Positions 1-10,766 of a stretch of DNA of 64,000 bases are shown here, in pieces. The notes under the pieces are model-generated. The model had not been told where the DNA came from and searched no databases. It was given only the letters and a program-made list of their open reading frames with translations. Source of the DNA: Pseudoxanthobacter soli DSM 19599 (GTDB lineage: Bacteria; Pseudomonadota; Alphaproteobacteria; Rhizobiales; Segnochrobactraceae); NCBI GenBank assembly GCA_945898215.1, contig CAMDHY010000005.1:19883-83882 (forward strand), in the 5' to 3' direction. The first letter of the stretch is position 1, and each line of letters starts with the position of its first letter. Both the position numbers and the translations under genes were made by a program.

Positions 1-215
1 CGATCATCCACGAAATCTAACACAGTCGGCGCGGCGGCCGTCATGCCTCGCGGCGACCGCACCGGAGCCCACGTCGGGCTGCGGCGCTCGACGGCGGTTT
101 CCGCGCATCCCAGCGGCTGCGGTCCGGGAGGCGTGCCGCCGTGATCCGGAACGATCCGGAACGGGAACGGCGGCGGACCATTGGCGTTGTTCCCCGAGAC
201 GGCCGGAGAGCGCCC

Positions 216-296
216 ATGGACATTCCCTATCCCCTTGCTATCGCCCTCGTCGCGGCCACCTACGGCTTCATCGCCGTCGGCGCATGGGTGATGTGA
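216..296 (+). CDS. possible 26-residue membrane peptide
   Basis: A short ATG-to-TGA frame encodes 26 residues. It is almost entirely one hydrophobic stretch (residues 6-26, Ala/Val/Leu/Ile with a Tyr-Gly pair), as expected of a single-pass inner-membrane peptide. A purine-rich GGAGAG lies five bases before the ATG, a well-placed ribosome binding site. It converges on the phosphatase gene that ends at 340. I recognise no family. The remainder of 1-339 shows no other credible gene: the minus-strand frame at 41-223 is Arg-rich and looks like a GC-driven shadow. Confidence 0.3.
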   Translation: MDIPYPLAIALVAATYGFIAVGAWVM

Positions 297-339
297 GCGA
301 AGGTTGCGCAGATTGCGGCCGCGACGGAGCAGCGGCCGC

Positions 340-2139
340 TCAGGTGACCGGCTCCGCTTGGCGGGCGCCGGGCAGGACGCGGAAGCGGCGCGTCTCCGTC
401 GTGTAGGTCGCCTCGAACACCGTCGACAGGAAGACGTGATCGACGATCGCCTCTTCCTCGGTCACCTCGAGGAGCAGGAAACCACGGCGCGCGCACTCCG
501 CGTCGATGAGGGTGTCGGCCGGCGACTTGCGGGCGCTCGAATCGACGAAGAGCGCGGCGACGAGTTCCGGCGGCACGCCGAGCAGATACTGTTCGTAGCC
601 CGGCGAACTCACCGACGTGCAGCCGAACTCGGGGCCGACCGGCACCGGCTCCGAGTCCGTCGGCAGGACGAGGTTCGCCGTCCAGGCATTGTGGGAATCG
701 CCGGTCAGCACGATCGGGTTCGGCGCGGCGGCGAGCGCCGAGAGCATTCTCAGCCGCGCGGTGGGGTAGCCCGTCCAGGCGTCGGCGGCGAGCGGGAAGG
801 GCAGGCCGACTTCGCCGAGGGCGGCCAGCTGGACACCGAAGCCGGGGCCGAAGAGCTGATCGAGCAGACCGATGAACTGCGCCCGCTGCCCCTCGTCGAG
901 CAGCGCCGTGCCGTTGATGTCGGGGGCGTTCTGATAGAACATCAGCACTTGGTTGCCGATCAGCTGCCACGTCTGTTTTGTCGCGGCGAGCTTTCCTGCG
1001 AGCCACTCCTCCTGTTCGCTGCCAAGCAGCGTCCGCGGCCGCTCGCGATCGTGGACGTCGGCGGGGAACGGTCCCTGCGATGCGGCAGCGGCATACACGG
1101 CGAGGAGGTCGGCCGTGCCGAGTTGCTCGTTGCGGCCGGCATGCCGCGTGTCGATCATCACGAGCCGCGCAAGGTCGCCGAAGTCGAAGACGCGGTAGAC
1201 CTCGTCGGGCCGGTTGCTGACCGGGTCGATGCGGTCACCGTCCTTGGGCTCGCGGATCGGCAGCCACTCGTAGAAGGCGCGGACGCCGGCCTTCTTGCGG
1301 GCGATCCAGCGCCCCTCTTCGTCGGGCTGATGGTTCTCGGCGCCCGACGTCCAGGCGTCGTTGGCGATCTCGTGGTCGTCCCAGATGTTGATGAACGGGT
1401 TGTCGCGGTGCAGCGCCTGCAGGTGCGCGTCGGTGCGGTAGAGGGCGTGGCGGGCGCGGTACTGGTCGAGCAGGACGATTTCCTCCGCCGGCAGCAGGGC
1501 GGCATCCCGGGGCTTCGGGACGAGCTCGAGGGCGGCGGCCGGGGTGGTGTAGCCATCCGGACCGGGACCGTATTCGTAGATGTAGTCGCCGAGGTGCAGC
1601 ACGGCGTCGAGATCGTCGTGCTTGGCCGCCTCGCCATAGGCGTTGAAGTAGCCGAGTTCGTAGTTCGAGCAGGAGAACACCGCGAACTTCAGCCGCCGCA
1701 CGCCGTCCCGCGGCAGCGTGCGGGTGCGCCCGACGGGGGACAGCTTGCCGCCGACCTCGAAGCGATAGAAGTAGGTCCTGCCCGGCTTGAGGCCGTCGAC
1801 GTCGACCTTGACGGTATAGTCCTGACGCAGGCTCGCGAGGCTGCGGCCGTTGCGGACGACCCGGCGCATCTTGCGGTCTTCGGCGACCACCCACTTGACG
1901 GGGATGTTGGCGGCGGCACCGTCCCGGGTGACGCGGGTCCAGATGACGACACGGTCGCGCAGGGGATCGCCGCTCGCTACGCCGTGTAGGAAGACCTCGT
2001 CCGCCGCGGTCGCAGGATCGGTGACCGCGAAGGTGATCGCCGTGGCGGAGATGCCGGCGACGAGCGTCATCTGCAGGGCCTCACGGCGCGTCAGCGCCGT
2101 CCTGGCGGCCGGGTCGCGGTCTTCGGTTTCATCGCCCAT
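340..2139 (-). CDS. phoD: PhoD-family alkaline phosphatase, Tat-exported
   Basis: Predicted periplasmic phosphomono/diesterase that releases phosphate from organic esters (599 residues). The N-terminus carries a twin-arginine motif (T-R-R-E-A-L, Arg18-Arg19) followed by a hydrophobic segment and an Ala-rich cleavage region near residue 46, indicating Tat export of a folded metalloprotein. A PhoD_N-like beta domain (about 48-145) precedes the metallophosphatase core. The core shows F-S-C-S-N with Cys157, the position that binds Fe(III) in characterised PhoD enzymes, L-G-D-Y-I-Y-E-Y (Asp185), D-D-H-E and T-G-D-S-H. The ATG at 2139 is chosen over the upstream one at 2190 because AAAGGCGAG precedes it at good spacing and it places the Tat motif normally. 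I see no Pho box. Confidence 0.93.
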   Translation of the reverse strand: MGDETEDRDPAARTALTRREALQMTLVAGISATAITFAVTDPATAADEVFLHGVASGDPLRDRVVIWTRVTRDGAAANIPVKWVVAEDRKMRRVVRNGRSLASLRQDYTVKVDVDGLKPGRTYFYRFEVGGKLSPVGRTRTLPRDGVRRLKFAVFSCSNYELGYFNAYGEAAKHDDLDAVLHLGDYIYEYGPGPDGYTTPAAALELVPKPRDAALLPAEEIVLLDQYRARHALYRTDAHLQALHRDNPFINIWDDHEIANDAWTSGAENHQPDEEGRWIARKKAGVRAFYEWLPIREPKDGDRIDPVSNRPDEVYRVFDFGDLARLVMIDTRHAGRNEQLGTADLLAVYAAAASQGPFPADVHDRERPRTLLGSEQEEWLAGKLAATKQTWQLIGNQVLMFYQNAPDINGTALLDEGQRAQFIGLLDQLFGPGFGVQLAALGEVGLPFPLAADAWTGYPTARLRMLSALAAAPNPIVLTGDSHNAWTANLVLPTDSEPVPVGPEFGCTSVSSPGYEQYLLGVPPELVAALFVDSSARKSPADTLIDAECARRGFLLLEVTEEEAIVDHVFLSTVFEATYTTETRRFRVLPGARQAEPVT

Positions 2140-2226
2140 CGCGCGTCTCGCCTTTGTCTGGAATTCGACCAGTAAAAGGCGGAAGGGCAACGGTGCTGTG
2201 ACGGTCGCGGCTAGCCGGCGGCTAGA

Positions 2227-3186
2227 CTAGCGTTCCAGGTACCACCGCACGAGGCTGTTGAAGTCGCGCCACTGGTCCATCCAGAGGTAGTGATTGGCCC
2301 GGTCGAAGACGTGGAACTGGGCGCCCGGGATGCGCTTGTAGAGCGCGAGGCCGTTGTCGACGCCCTTCACCGAGTTGTTGCCCCAGATGACCAGCGGCTG
2401 CTGCCGCAGCGTCGAGACGACCTCGCCGATGTGCACGCCGTCGACGAGGTATTGCTCGGCGTTGCGGGTCCCGCCGTCGGCGAAGAACGCCTTCCAGGGC
2501 TCCTCCCAGACCGGCATCCACTTCGTCCCGAGCGCGACGCAGCGGTCGAGGAAGGCGTCCGGCAGGATCGAGGCGTCGAACATCATGTTCGACACCCACT
2601 TGCGCATGCCCTCCCGCGAGGTTTCCAGCGTGCTGCGGACCATCGTTCCCGGCACAAAGGCTTCAACGTAGCGCGCGCCGACGGCGGACGAGCCGATGCC
2701 GCCGGCGGGAAGCGCCAGGCTGGCGCTGTCGACCAGGATCAGCTCGCGCAGGAGGTCGGGCCGCCGCAGCGCCACGTAGGCGGCGATCCAGGCGCCCTGG
2801 GACTGGCCGAGGAGGTGGACCGGCCCGACGCCGAGCGCTTCGATGAAGGCCAGCACGTGTTCGGCGCGCACGCGGACATGGCCGAGGTCGGCGAGATCGC
2901 GCGGCGGATCGGTGTCGCCGCCGCCGAGTTCGTCGACCGCGAACACGTGGAAGCGCTCGCCGAGCGGAACAAGCGTCGGGAACCAGCGCTCGCTGCCGAG
3001 GCCGACCTGGAAGTTCGCGCCGTGCACCAGCACCAGCGGCGGCGCTCCCGGGTCGCCGGTCTCGCGGTAGTGGGTGCGGTAGCCGTCGACGGTGATGAAG
3101 CGGCTCCGGACCGCATCCGGTTCGTCGTAGATCGTGCGCCAGCCCTGTGCATCCGCGCGTGTGCGCTCGGCGGTCGCCGCTGCCAT
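2227..3186 (-). CDS. alpha/beta hydrolase
   Basis: A 319-residue alpha/beta-hydrolase-fold protein of unknown substrate. The oxyanion strand L-V-L-V-H-G lies near residue 50, the nucleophile elbow is G-Q-S-Q-G (serine nucleophile), and a late N-H-Y-L-W segment supplies the likely catalytic His. No signal peptide is evident, so it is probably cytoplasmic. It lies 87 bases upstream of the PhoD gene on the same strand and could be cotranscribed with it, although nothing links the two functions. Serine esterase, lactonase and C-C bond hydrolase activities are all possible. Confidence 0.85.
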   Translation of the reverse strand: MAAATAERTRADAQGWRTIYDEPDAVRSRFITVDGYRTHYRETGDPGAPPLVLVHGANFQVGLGSERWFPTLVPLGERFHVFAVDELGGGDTDPPRDLADLGHVRVRAEHVLAFIEALGVGPVHLLGQSQGAWIAAYVALRRPDLLRELILVDSASLALPAGGIGSSAVGARYVEAFVPGTMVRSTLETSREGMRKWVSNMMFDASILPDAFLDRCVALGTKWMPVWEEPWKAFFADGGTRNAEQYLVDGVHIGEVVSTLRQQPLVIWGNNSVKGVDNGLALYKRIPGAQFHVFDRANHYLWMDQWRDFNSLVRWYLER

Positions 3187-3285
3187 CGCGATTCCTCTCC
3201 GCGTCTTCTCCGGTCGGGGCGCACGCTAGCCGCGGTGACGCCGGCCAACAAGCCGCGAGGCTCGGTTCATGCTCGTCGGAAAGGC

Positions 3286-3359
3286 TGGCTGGGGGACTAG
3301 GATTCGAACCTAGATTAACGGAGTCAGAGTCCGCTGTTCTACCGTTGAACTATCCCCCA
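3286..3359 (-). tRNA. tRNA-Gln (anticodon CUG)
   Basis: The minus strand folds as a 74-base cloverleaf. The 7-bp acceptor stem TGGGGGA/TCCCCCA is followed by discriminator G and an encoded CCA. The anticodon stem CGGA/TCCG encloses loop CTCTGAC with anticodon CTG, which reads CAG glutamine codons. The T arm carries the GGTTCGAATCC core. A U1-A72 end is typical of bacterial glutamine tRNAs. Confidence 0.97.
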
Positions 3360-3571
3360 TCCGTCACGCGACAGATGGTGCGGCGCCACCGCTGCGGGGC
3401 GCCGCGGCTGCACGGCGCGCGGCTTATAGCGCGGCCGCGCGGCACAGTGCAACCACCCGTCCGCGGATGGACGCGGATTTGGCGGAGCTCGCCCGTTCGC
3501 CGCGCACGGCCCGAGCGCCGCGTGGCGGGCCGTGCGCGGGCGCGCCATCCCGCGGTGCGGCGATGACCGGT

Positions 3572-3599
3572 TTGTAGTGGGCCGCCGGCTTGATAGACT
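3572..3599 (+). promoter_or_regulatory. candidate sigma70-type promoter for the Ppx/GppA gene
   Basis: TTGTAG (3572-3577) and TAGACT (3594-3599) are separated by 16 bases and resemble a -35/-10 pair. If used, transcription would start near 3606. The long-frame GTG start at 3600 would then lie outside the mRNA, favouring the GTG at 3651. The match is modest. Confidence 0.3.
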
Positions 3600-3650
3600 G
3601 TGCCGGACTGCCGGGGCTCCGGCACTGCGATTTTGGATCGGCGGTACCAC

Positions 3651-4730
3651 GTGTCTGCATACAGCGAGGACGGAACGACGGCGGTCGCGCGCGAGCCGGT
3701 CGATCGCGCGCCGGGCCGACGACCGCCGCCCCGTGTCTACGCCGCCCTTGATCTCGGCACCAATAACTGCCGGCTCCTGATCGCCGAGCCGCGCCGTCAC
3801 GGCTTCCGCGTCGTCGACGCCTTCTCGCGGATCGTCCGCCTCGGCGAGGGCCTCGCCCGCACCGGGCGACTCAGCGAGCCGGCGATGGACCGCGCCGTCG
3901 AGGCCCTGAAGATCTGCCGCCGCAAGCTCGTCGACCGCTCGGTGTCGCGGGCCCGCCTGATCGCCACCGAGGCCTGCCGGGCGGCGATCAACGGCTCGGA
4001 GTTCCTCGCCCGCGTCAAGGATGAGGCCGAGCTCGACCTCGAGATCGTCTCCCGCGAGACCGAGGCGCGGCTTGCGGTCATCGGCTGCGCCGGCCTCGTC
4101 GACATCGAGAGCGACGGCGCCATCCTGTTCGACATCGGCGGTGGCTCGTCGGAAGTGGTCTGGATCGACCTCGCCGGCAAGGGCGCCCACCGCGGCGTCG
4201 ACCGCGCCATCGGCGCCTGGGCGTCGCTGCCGGTCGGCGTCGTCACCCTCGCCGAGCGATTTGGCGGTCACGAGGTCGACGCCGCGGTGTTCGAGGCGAT
4301 GGTCGCGGACGTGACACTGCGCCTCGAGGCGTTCCGCGGCGCGGCGGAGGTCGACAGGGCGGCGGCGGGCGGGCGCATCCACCTGCTCGGCACCTCCGGC
4401 ACGGTGACGACCCTCGCCGGCGTCCATCTCGGGCTCGACCGCTACGACCGCCGCCGCGTCGACGGGCTCTGGCTCGGCGCCGACGAGGTCGATCAGATGG
4501 TGGCGCGCATCTGCGCCATGACCCACGCCGACCGCATCGCGAGCCCGTGCATCGGCTTCGACCGGGCGGACCTCGTCATCGCCGGCTGCGCCATCCTCGA
4601 GGCGATCCGGCGCCGCTGGCCTTGCACGCGGCTGCGCGTCGCCGACCGTGGCCTGCGCGAGGGCATCCTCGCCGAACTCATCGACGCCGACCGCCGCGAC
4701 GGCTACGGCGACCAGGACGGCTGGCGGTGA
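3651..4730 (+). CDS. Ppx/GppA family phosphatase
   Basis: A member of the ASKHA-fold exopolyphosphatase / guanosine pentaphosphate phosphatase family, which hydrolyses terminal phosphates of polyphosphate or pppGpp (359 residues). Phosphate-binding loop 1 is D-L-G-T-N-N (residues 34-39) and loop 2 is D-I-G-G-G-S-S-E beginning at Asp161. It is the short form found in alphaproteobacteria, without the C-terminal HD domain of E. coli Ppx. The GTG at 3651 is preferred over the GTG at 3600 because GGATCGGCGG precedes it and the upstream one overlaps a possible -10 element. The stop overlaps the rlmE start (GTGA), so the two genes are translationally coupled. Sequence alone does not separate Ppx from GppA activity. 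Confidence 0.9.
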   Translation: MSAYSEDGTTAVAREPVDRAPGRRPPPRVYAALDLGTNNCRLLIAEPRRHGFRVVDAFSRIVRLGEGLARTGRLSEPAMDRAVEALKICRRKLVDRSVSRARLIATEACRAAINGSEFLARVKDEAELDLEIVSRETEARLAVIGCAGLVDIESDGAILFDIGGGSSEVVWIDLAGKGAHRGVDRAIGAWASLPVGVVTLAERFGGHEVDAAVFEAMVADVTLRLEAFRGAAEVDRAAAGGRIHLLGTSGTVTTLAGVHLGLDRYDRRRVDGLWLGADEVDQMVARICAMTHADRIASPCIGFDRADLVIAGCAILEAIRRRWPCTRLRVADRGLREGILAELIDADRRDGYGDQDGWR

Positions 4731-5491
4731 GCGCCTCCGGCAAGGCGAGCGGCGGCGGCAAGGGAGCGGCGGGCAGCGGCCGCGGCTCCGGCGACCGCGC
4801 CCTGAAAGTGCGCGTGAAGACGGCAAAGAAGCGCACGGCCGCCTCGACGCGCTGGCTCTCCCGCCAGCTCAACGACCCCTATGTCCGCCGCACCAAGGCG
4901 GAGGGCTACCGGTCGCGGGCGGCCTACAAGCTCATCGAGATCGACGAGCAGTACAAGCTTCTGTCGAAGGGCCTGCGCATCGTCGACCTCGGCGCCGCCC
5001 CCGGCGGCTGGTGCCAGGTGGCGGCGGCGCGCACGAATTCCACCGACTCCGACCCGCGCATCGTCGCCATCGACTATCTGCCGGTCGATGCGCTGCCCGG
5101 CGTCGTCATCCTACAGAAGGACTTCCTCGACCAGGACGCCCCGGCGGCGATCGTCGCGGCTCTCGGCGGCGCCAAGGCCGATCTCGTGCTGTCCGACATG
5201 GCGGCGCCGGCGACGGGACACAAGAAGACCGACCACCTGCGCATCATGCACCTCTGCGAGGTGGCGGCGGAGTTCGCCCGGGACATTTTGAAGCCCGGGG
5301 GCGCCTTCCTCGCCAAGGTGCTGCGCGGCGGCACGGAGAACCAGCTGCTCGCCGACCTGAAGCGTGACTTCGCCCAGGTGATGCACGTCAAGCCGCCGGC
5401 CAGCCGCTCCGATTCGGCCGAACTCTATGTGCTGGCGAAGGGTTTTCGCGGGCGCAGCGAGAGCGACGAGGCGCCGGCGGACGGCGGCTGA
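4727..5491 (+). CDS. rlmE: 23S rRNA (uridine(2552)-2'-O)-methyltransferase RlmE
   Basis: RrmJ/FtsJ-type methyltransferase that 2'-O-methylates U2552 in the A-loop of 23S rRNA, a late 50S assembly step (254 residues). The SAM motif D-L-G-A-A-P-G-G-W is present, and the K-D-K-E tetrad can be placed at Lys68, Asp157, Lys197 and Glu232. The first 45 residues are a Gly/Lys-rich basic extension, common in alphaproteobacterial members and absent from E. coli. The GTG at 4727 overlaps the stop of the preceding phosphatase by GTGA. Longer upstream frames only read through that gene. Confidence 0.95.
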   Translation: MSASGKASGGGKGAAGSGRGSGDRALKVRVKTAKKRTAASTRWLSRQLNDPYVRRTKAEGYRSRAAYKLIEIDEQYKLLSKGLRIVDLGAAPGGWCQVAAARTNSTDSDPRIVAIDYLPVDALPGVVILQKDFLDQDAPAAIVAALGGAKADLVLSDMAAPATGHKKTDHLRIMHLCEVAAEFARDILKPGGAFLAKVLRGGTENQLLADLKRDFAQVMHVKPPASRSDSAELYVLAKGFRGRSESDEAPADGG

Positions 5492-5536
5492 CGGGCAGGC
5501 GTCGTCACGTCGTGTGCTCCGGACCGAGCCCGTCGC

Positions 5537-6964
5537 TCAGGCGCCCCCCTCCGACGTGTCGCTGTCGGCGGGTGGGCGGCGCCGGCGGCCCGACATCGAC
5601 GCGCCGGCGTCGGCCGGCAGGCGCAGGTAGGTGAGCACCGGCACCAGCGAGATCGCGCCGAGGATCAGGAACGCCGTCAGGTAGTCGGTCAGGGCGATCG
5701 AGTGGTCGCCGCTCTGCGACCGCAGCACCTCGAGGATGAAGGCCGCGACGGCGACGCCGGTCGACAGCGCCAGCTGCTGGCTGACGCTCGACAGGCTGGT
5801 GGCGCGGCTCGTCTGGTCGTCCGGCACGTCGGCATAGGTGAGCGCGTTCAGGCAGGTGAACTGCAGCGAACGGAAGAAGCCGGCGGTGAGCAGCACCACA
5901 ACGATCACATAGTGCGGCACGCCGTAGATGAAGAGCCCGGTCACCGCGATGAAGCCGGCGCTGAGGACGCCGTTCACCACCAACACCGGCTTGAAGCCGA
6001 CGCGCCGCACGATCGGGGCGGCCGTGAACTTCATCAGGAGTGCGCCGCCTGCGCCCGCGAAGGTCAGCATCCCCGTCTCGAAGGCCGTCAGCCCGAGGCC
6101 GAGCTGCAGCATCAGCGGCAGCAGGAACGGAAGGGCGCCGATGCCGATGCGGAACAGGAAGCCGCCGACGACGCCGGTGAACAGGGTGCGGTACTTGAAC
6201 AGGGCGAGGTCGAGCAGAGGCCGGCTCGTCGACCGGCGGGCGTGGGCGACATAGAGCGTGGTGCACACGGCGCCCGCCGCGAGCAGCGCGAGCGACACCC
6301 AGAACGGCACGAAGGCCTGGCCGAACACCGAGAGCCCGAACACCAGTCCCGACAGTCCTGTGCCGAGCAGGACGAAGCCGAGGGCGTCGAACCGCCCCGG
6401 GTCCTCGGCCCGGAAATCCGGCACGAACAGTCGCGCCAGGATGAAGCCGACGATGCCGACGGGGACGTTGATCCAGAAGATCCAGCGCCAGTCGAAGAAG
6501 GTGACGATGAAGCCGCCGAGCGGTGGCCCCATCATCGGCCCGAGCAGGCTCGGCACCGTCAGCCACGCCATCAGACTGACGAGCTCGCTGCGCGGCGCGC
6601 TGCGGATCACCACCAGGCGTCCGACCGGCGTCATCATCGCCCCGCCGACGCCCTGCAGCACGCGTGCGGCGACGAACTGCTCGAGGGTGCTGGAGAAGCC
6701 CGAACAGATCGAGCCGATGGTGAAGACGACGATCGCCAAGGAGAACACGGCGCGGGCGCCGAAGCGGTCCGCCGCCCAGCCGGAGGCGGGGATGAAGATC
6801 GCGAGGCCGAGGAGATAGGAGGTGAAGGCGAGCTTGAGGGCGATCGGGTCGACCGAGAGGTCGACGGCGATCGCCGGCAGTGCCGTGGCGATCACAGTGG
6901 CGTCGACCTGCTCCATGAACAGGGCGGACGCGACGATCAACGCGGTGAACTGGGGGCGGGTCAC
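5537..6964 (-). CDS. MFS transporter, DHA2 (EmrB/QacA) drug exporter type
   Basis: An inner-membrane drug:H+ antiporter of the major facilitator superfamily (475 residues, roughly 13-14 hydrophobic segments). The conserved early D-x-T-I/V-x-x-x-A-L-P segment of the DHA2 group appears as D-A-T-V-I-A-T-A-L-P, and G-W-A-A-D-R-F-G matches the MFS motif A loop. P-L-G-G-F and N-V-P-V-G, also typical of EmrB-like proteins, are present. The GTG at 6964 is chosen because the frame upstream (to 7096) is Pro/Arg-rich and non-membrane. No membrane-fusion partner (EmrA) is adjacent, and the substrate is unknown. Confidence 0.9.
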   Translation of the reverse strand: MTRPQFTALIVASALFMEQVDATVIATALPAIAVDLSVDPIALKLAFTSYLLGLAIFIPASGWAADRFGARAVFSLAIVVFTIGSICSGFSSTLEQFVAARVLQGVGGAMMTPVGRLVVIRSAPRSELVSLMAWLTVPSLLGPMMGPPLGGFIVTFFDWRWIFWINVPVGIVGFILARLFVPDFRAEDPGRFDALGFVLLGTGLSGLVFGLSVFGQAFVPFWVSLALLAAGAVCTTLYVAHARRSTSRPLLDLALFKYRTLFTGVVGGFLFRIGIGALPFLLPLMLQLGLGLTAFETGMLTFAGAGGALLMKFTAAPIVRRVGFKPVLVVNGVLSAGFIAVTGLFIYGVPHYVIVVVLLTAGFFRSLQFTCLNALTYADVPDDQTSRATSLSSVSQQLALSTGVAVAAFILEVLRSQSGDHSIALTDYLTAFLILGAISLVPVLTYLRLPADAGASMSGRRRRPPADSDTSEGGA

Positions 6965-7147
6965 GGGCGGGAGGCGGGCCTCGGGAAGGCGGTCGGGGCA
7001 CCCGTTGCGGAGCGGGAGGTGAGGGCGCGGCGGCCGATCTGTCCGACAATGCCGTAATACGGTCGGCGGCGCCCCGCAAGGGCAATGCGGTAGCACTTGC
7101 CCATGGCGACGCGACGTGTGCAGGACGGGGCGACCAGCGCGGCGCCC

Positions 7148-7302
7148 GTGCTCCCCCTGCCGGGGGGAGGACAGCCGGCGCAGCCGGCAGGTGGGGGCCC
7201 GTCAATCCAAGATGCGACGACGATCGAGGTCGAGCCTGCGATTCACGGGCCCCACCCTCACCGCTTCGCGGTCCGTCCCTCCCCCTGGCAGGGGAGGGAC
7301 AG
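7148..7302. repeat. inverted pair of palindromic intergenic repeats
   Basis: Two related elements of about 55 bases (7148-7202 and the reverse complement of 7245-7300) face each other across about 42 bases. Each begins with a GC-rich palindrome built on CCCCTGCC(A/G)GGGG, continues with a second small hairpin (GCCGGC-GCA-GCCGGC on the left, ACCGC-TTC-GCGGT on the right) and ends in GGGGCCCGT. This layout is like the paired REP/BIME elements of other bacteria. It sits in the 518-base gap between the MFS gene and guaB, which holds no credible gene. Confidence 0.6.
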
Positions 7303-7377
7303 GGCGGCACCGCACTGCCGACCGACCGGCCGCTCCCCCCTCGCTTTGCTTTTGCACCCGCGAAGGCGGCGTGGTAA

Positions 7378-8985
<1,608 letters not shown>

Positions 8986-9020
8986 CGCGGCGGTTCCCGA
9001 GCGCACGAGAGGCCATCCCC

Positions 9021-9455
9021 ATGACCGTCGCCGCCAAGCTCCTGCCGATGTTCGTCCAGGTCGCCCTGACGCTTTGGCTCCTGTTCCTCCTCGGCTGGCG
9101 GCGCTACCGGGCCGTGCAGGGAGGCGAGGTGAAGCTCGAGCCGGAGTTCGCGCTGCGCAGCGACCGCTGGCCGCCGCGCGTCCGCCAGGTCTCGAACGCG
9201 CTCGCCAACCAGTCCGAGATCCCGGTTCTCTTCTATGTCGCGATGGTGCTCGGCCTCGCCGTCAACGCCGTCGACTTCCTGTTCATCGTCTTCGCCTGGA
9301 TCTTCGTGATCGCGCGGCTGCTGCACGCCGGCGTCCACGTCACCAGCAACGACATCCGCTTCCGCTTCCCGACCTACGCGGTCAGCGTCCTCGCCGTCAT
9401 CGTGCTGTGGGTGATGATCGCCCTGCACGTCTTTCTGGCGCCGGCGCTCGCATGA
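9021..9455 (+). CDS. MAPEG family membrane protein
   Basis: A 144-residue inner-membrane protein with about four hydrophobic segments. It matches the MAPEG superfamily (membrane-associated proteins in eicosanoid and glutathione metabolism) through the N-A-L-A-N-Q-x-E-I-P-V-L-F-Y block, followed by R-x-x-H-A-x-x-H-x-T-x-N. Eukaryotic members are glutathione transferases; bacterial members of this kind are mostly uncharacterised. It follows guaB by 35 bases and its stop overlaps the next start (ATGA), so it is probably cotranscribed with the methyltransferase gene. Confidence 0.85.
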   Translation: MTVAAKLLPMFVQVALTLWLLFLLGWRRYRAVQGGEVKLEPEFALRSDRWPPRVRQVSNALANQSEIPVLFYVAMVLGLAVNAVDFLFIVFAWIFVIARLLHAGVHVTSNDIRFRFPTYAVSVLAVIVLWVMIALHVFLAPALA

Positions 9456-10756
9456 CGCCGGCGGCACGGGTCGCGGCGGCGATCGAGGCCCTCGAAGACG
9501 TCTCGACGCGCCACCGGCCGGCATCCGAGGCGCTGAAGGACTGGGGCCGGGCGCATCGGTTCGCCGGCTCCGGCGACCGCGCGGCGATCGGCAACCTCGT
9601 CTTCGACGTGCTGCGCCGACGCGCCTCGCTCGCCCGGCGGATGGGCTCGGACGCGCCCCGCGCCCTGGTGCTCGCCGGCTGGCATCACCTCTGGGGCGAG
9701 CCGCTCGACGCCATCGCTTCGGCGGCCGCCGATCCGCACGGCCCCGGTGCGCTCTCCGACGAAGAGCGCACGGCGCTCGCGGAAGGCTCGCTCGAGGGCG
9801 CTCCCGACTGGGTGCGCGCCGATCTGCCGGAGTGGCTGGCACCGCGGCTGTCGGCCTCGTTGGCGCTGGGGCTGGTGGAGGAGGGCGAGGCACTCGCCCG
9901 CCGCGCACCGGTCGACCTGCGCGTCAACACGCTGAAGGCGAAGCGCGAGAAGGTGCTCGCCCGGCTGTCGCGCTTCGAGGCGGTGGCGACGCCGTGGTCG
10001 CCGGTCGGCGTCCGCGTGCCGGTCGGCGAGCGGACGGCGCGGGCCCCGCACGTCGAGGGCGAGACGGAATATGCCCGCGGCTGGTTCGAGGTGCAGGACG
10101 AGGGCTCGCAGGTCGCAGCCCTGCTCGCCGGCGCGCGTCCGGGCGACCAGGTGGTCGACCTCTGCGCCGGTGCCGGCGGCAAGACGCTGGCGCTCGCCGC
10201 CGAGATGGACAACCGCGGCCAGGTCTATGCCTACGACGCCGACGCCCGCCGCTTCGGCGACATCGTCGCCCGCATCGACCGCTCCGGCGCCCGCAACATC
10301 CAGCTGCGCTCGCCGAAGACGGCCGAGCCGCTCGCCGATTTGCGCGACCGCGCCGACCTCGTGCTGATCGACGCGCCGTGCACGGGTTCCGGCACGTGGC
10401 GCCGCCGGCCGGACGCGAAGTGGCGCCTCTCCGACGAGCAACTCGCGCAGCGGATCGTCGAGCAGGACGGCGTGCTCGCCGACGGCGCCCGCTTGGTGCG
10501 TCCGGGCGGCCGTCTCGTCTACGTCACCTGCTCGATCCTGCCGGAGGAGAACGAGGCGAGGGTGGCCGCCTTCCTCGCGCAGGCGCCGGACTTCGCGCTC
10601 GCCGACCCGGCCGAGAGCTGGCTCACGGCCTTCGCCGACGTCGTGCCGGAGCGCTTCGTCGCGACCGTCGGCGACGCCGGCCGCGCCATCCGCCTGACGC
10701 CGGCGAGCGCCGGAACGGACGGCTTCTTCGTCGCCGTGATGACGCGCCGGGCCTGA
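9452..10756 (+). CDS. RsmB-family rRNA (cytosine-C5) methyltransferase
   Basis: A SAM-dependent m5C RNA methyltransferase of the NOL1/NOP2/Sun family, closest in layout to RsmB, which methylates C967 of 16S rRNA (434 residues). The N-terminal half is a helical NusB-like/linker region. The catalytic domain shows D-L-C-A-G-A-G-G-K-T from Asp236, D-A-P-C-T-G-S-G with Cys310 (release cysteine) and V-T-C-S with Cys360 (nucleophile). The start overlaps the upstream MAPEG stop, indicating coupling. The target base is inferred only from family resemblance. Confidence 0.9.
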   Translation: MTPAARVAAAIEALEDVSTRHRPASEALKDWGRAHRFAGSGDRAAIGNLVFDVLRRRASLARRMGSDAPRALVLAGWHHLWGEPLDAIASAAADPHGPGALSDEERTALAEGSLEGAPDWVRADLPEWLAPRLSASLALGLVEEGEALARRAPVDLRVNTLKAKREKVLARLSRFEAVATPWSPVGVRVPVGERTARAPHVEGETEYARGWFEVQDEGSQVAALLAGARPGDQVVDLCAGAGGKTLALAAEMDNRGQVYAYDADARRFGDIVARIDRSGARNIQLRSPKTAEPLADLRDRADLVLIDAPCTGSGTWRRRPDAKWRLSDEQLAQRIVEQDGVLADGARLVRPGGRLVYVTCSILPEENEARVAAFLAQAPDFALADPAESWLTAFADVVPERFVATVGDAGRAIRLTPASAGTDGFFVAVMTRRA

Positions 10757-10766
10757 CCGCGCGCGG

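Noticed and set aside
304..1989. A 561-residue plus-strand frame
   Set aside because: It is antisense to the well-supported PhoD gene and has no motif of its own.
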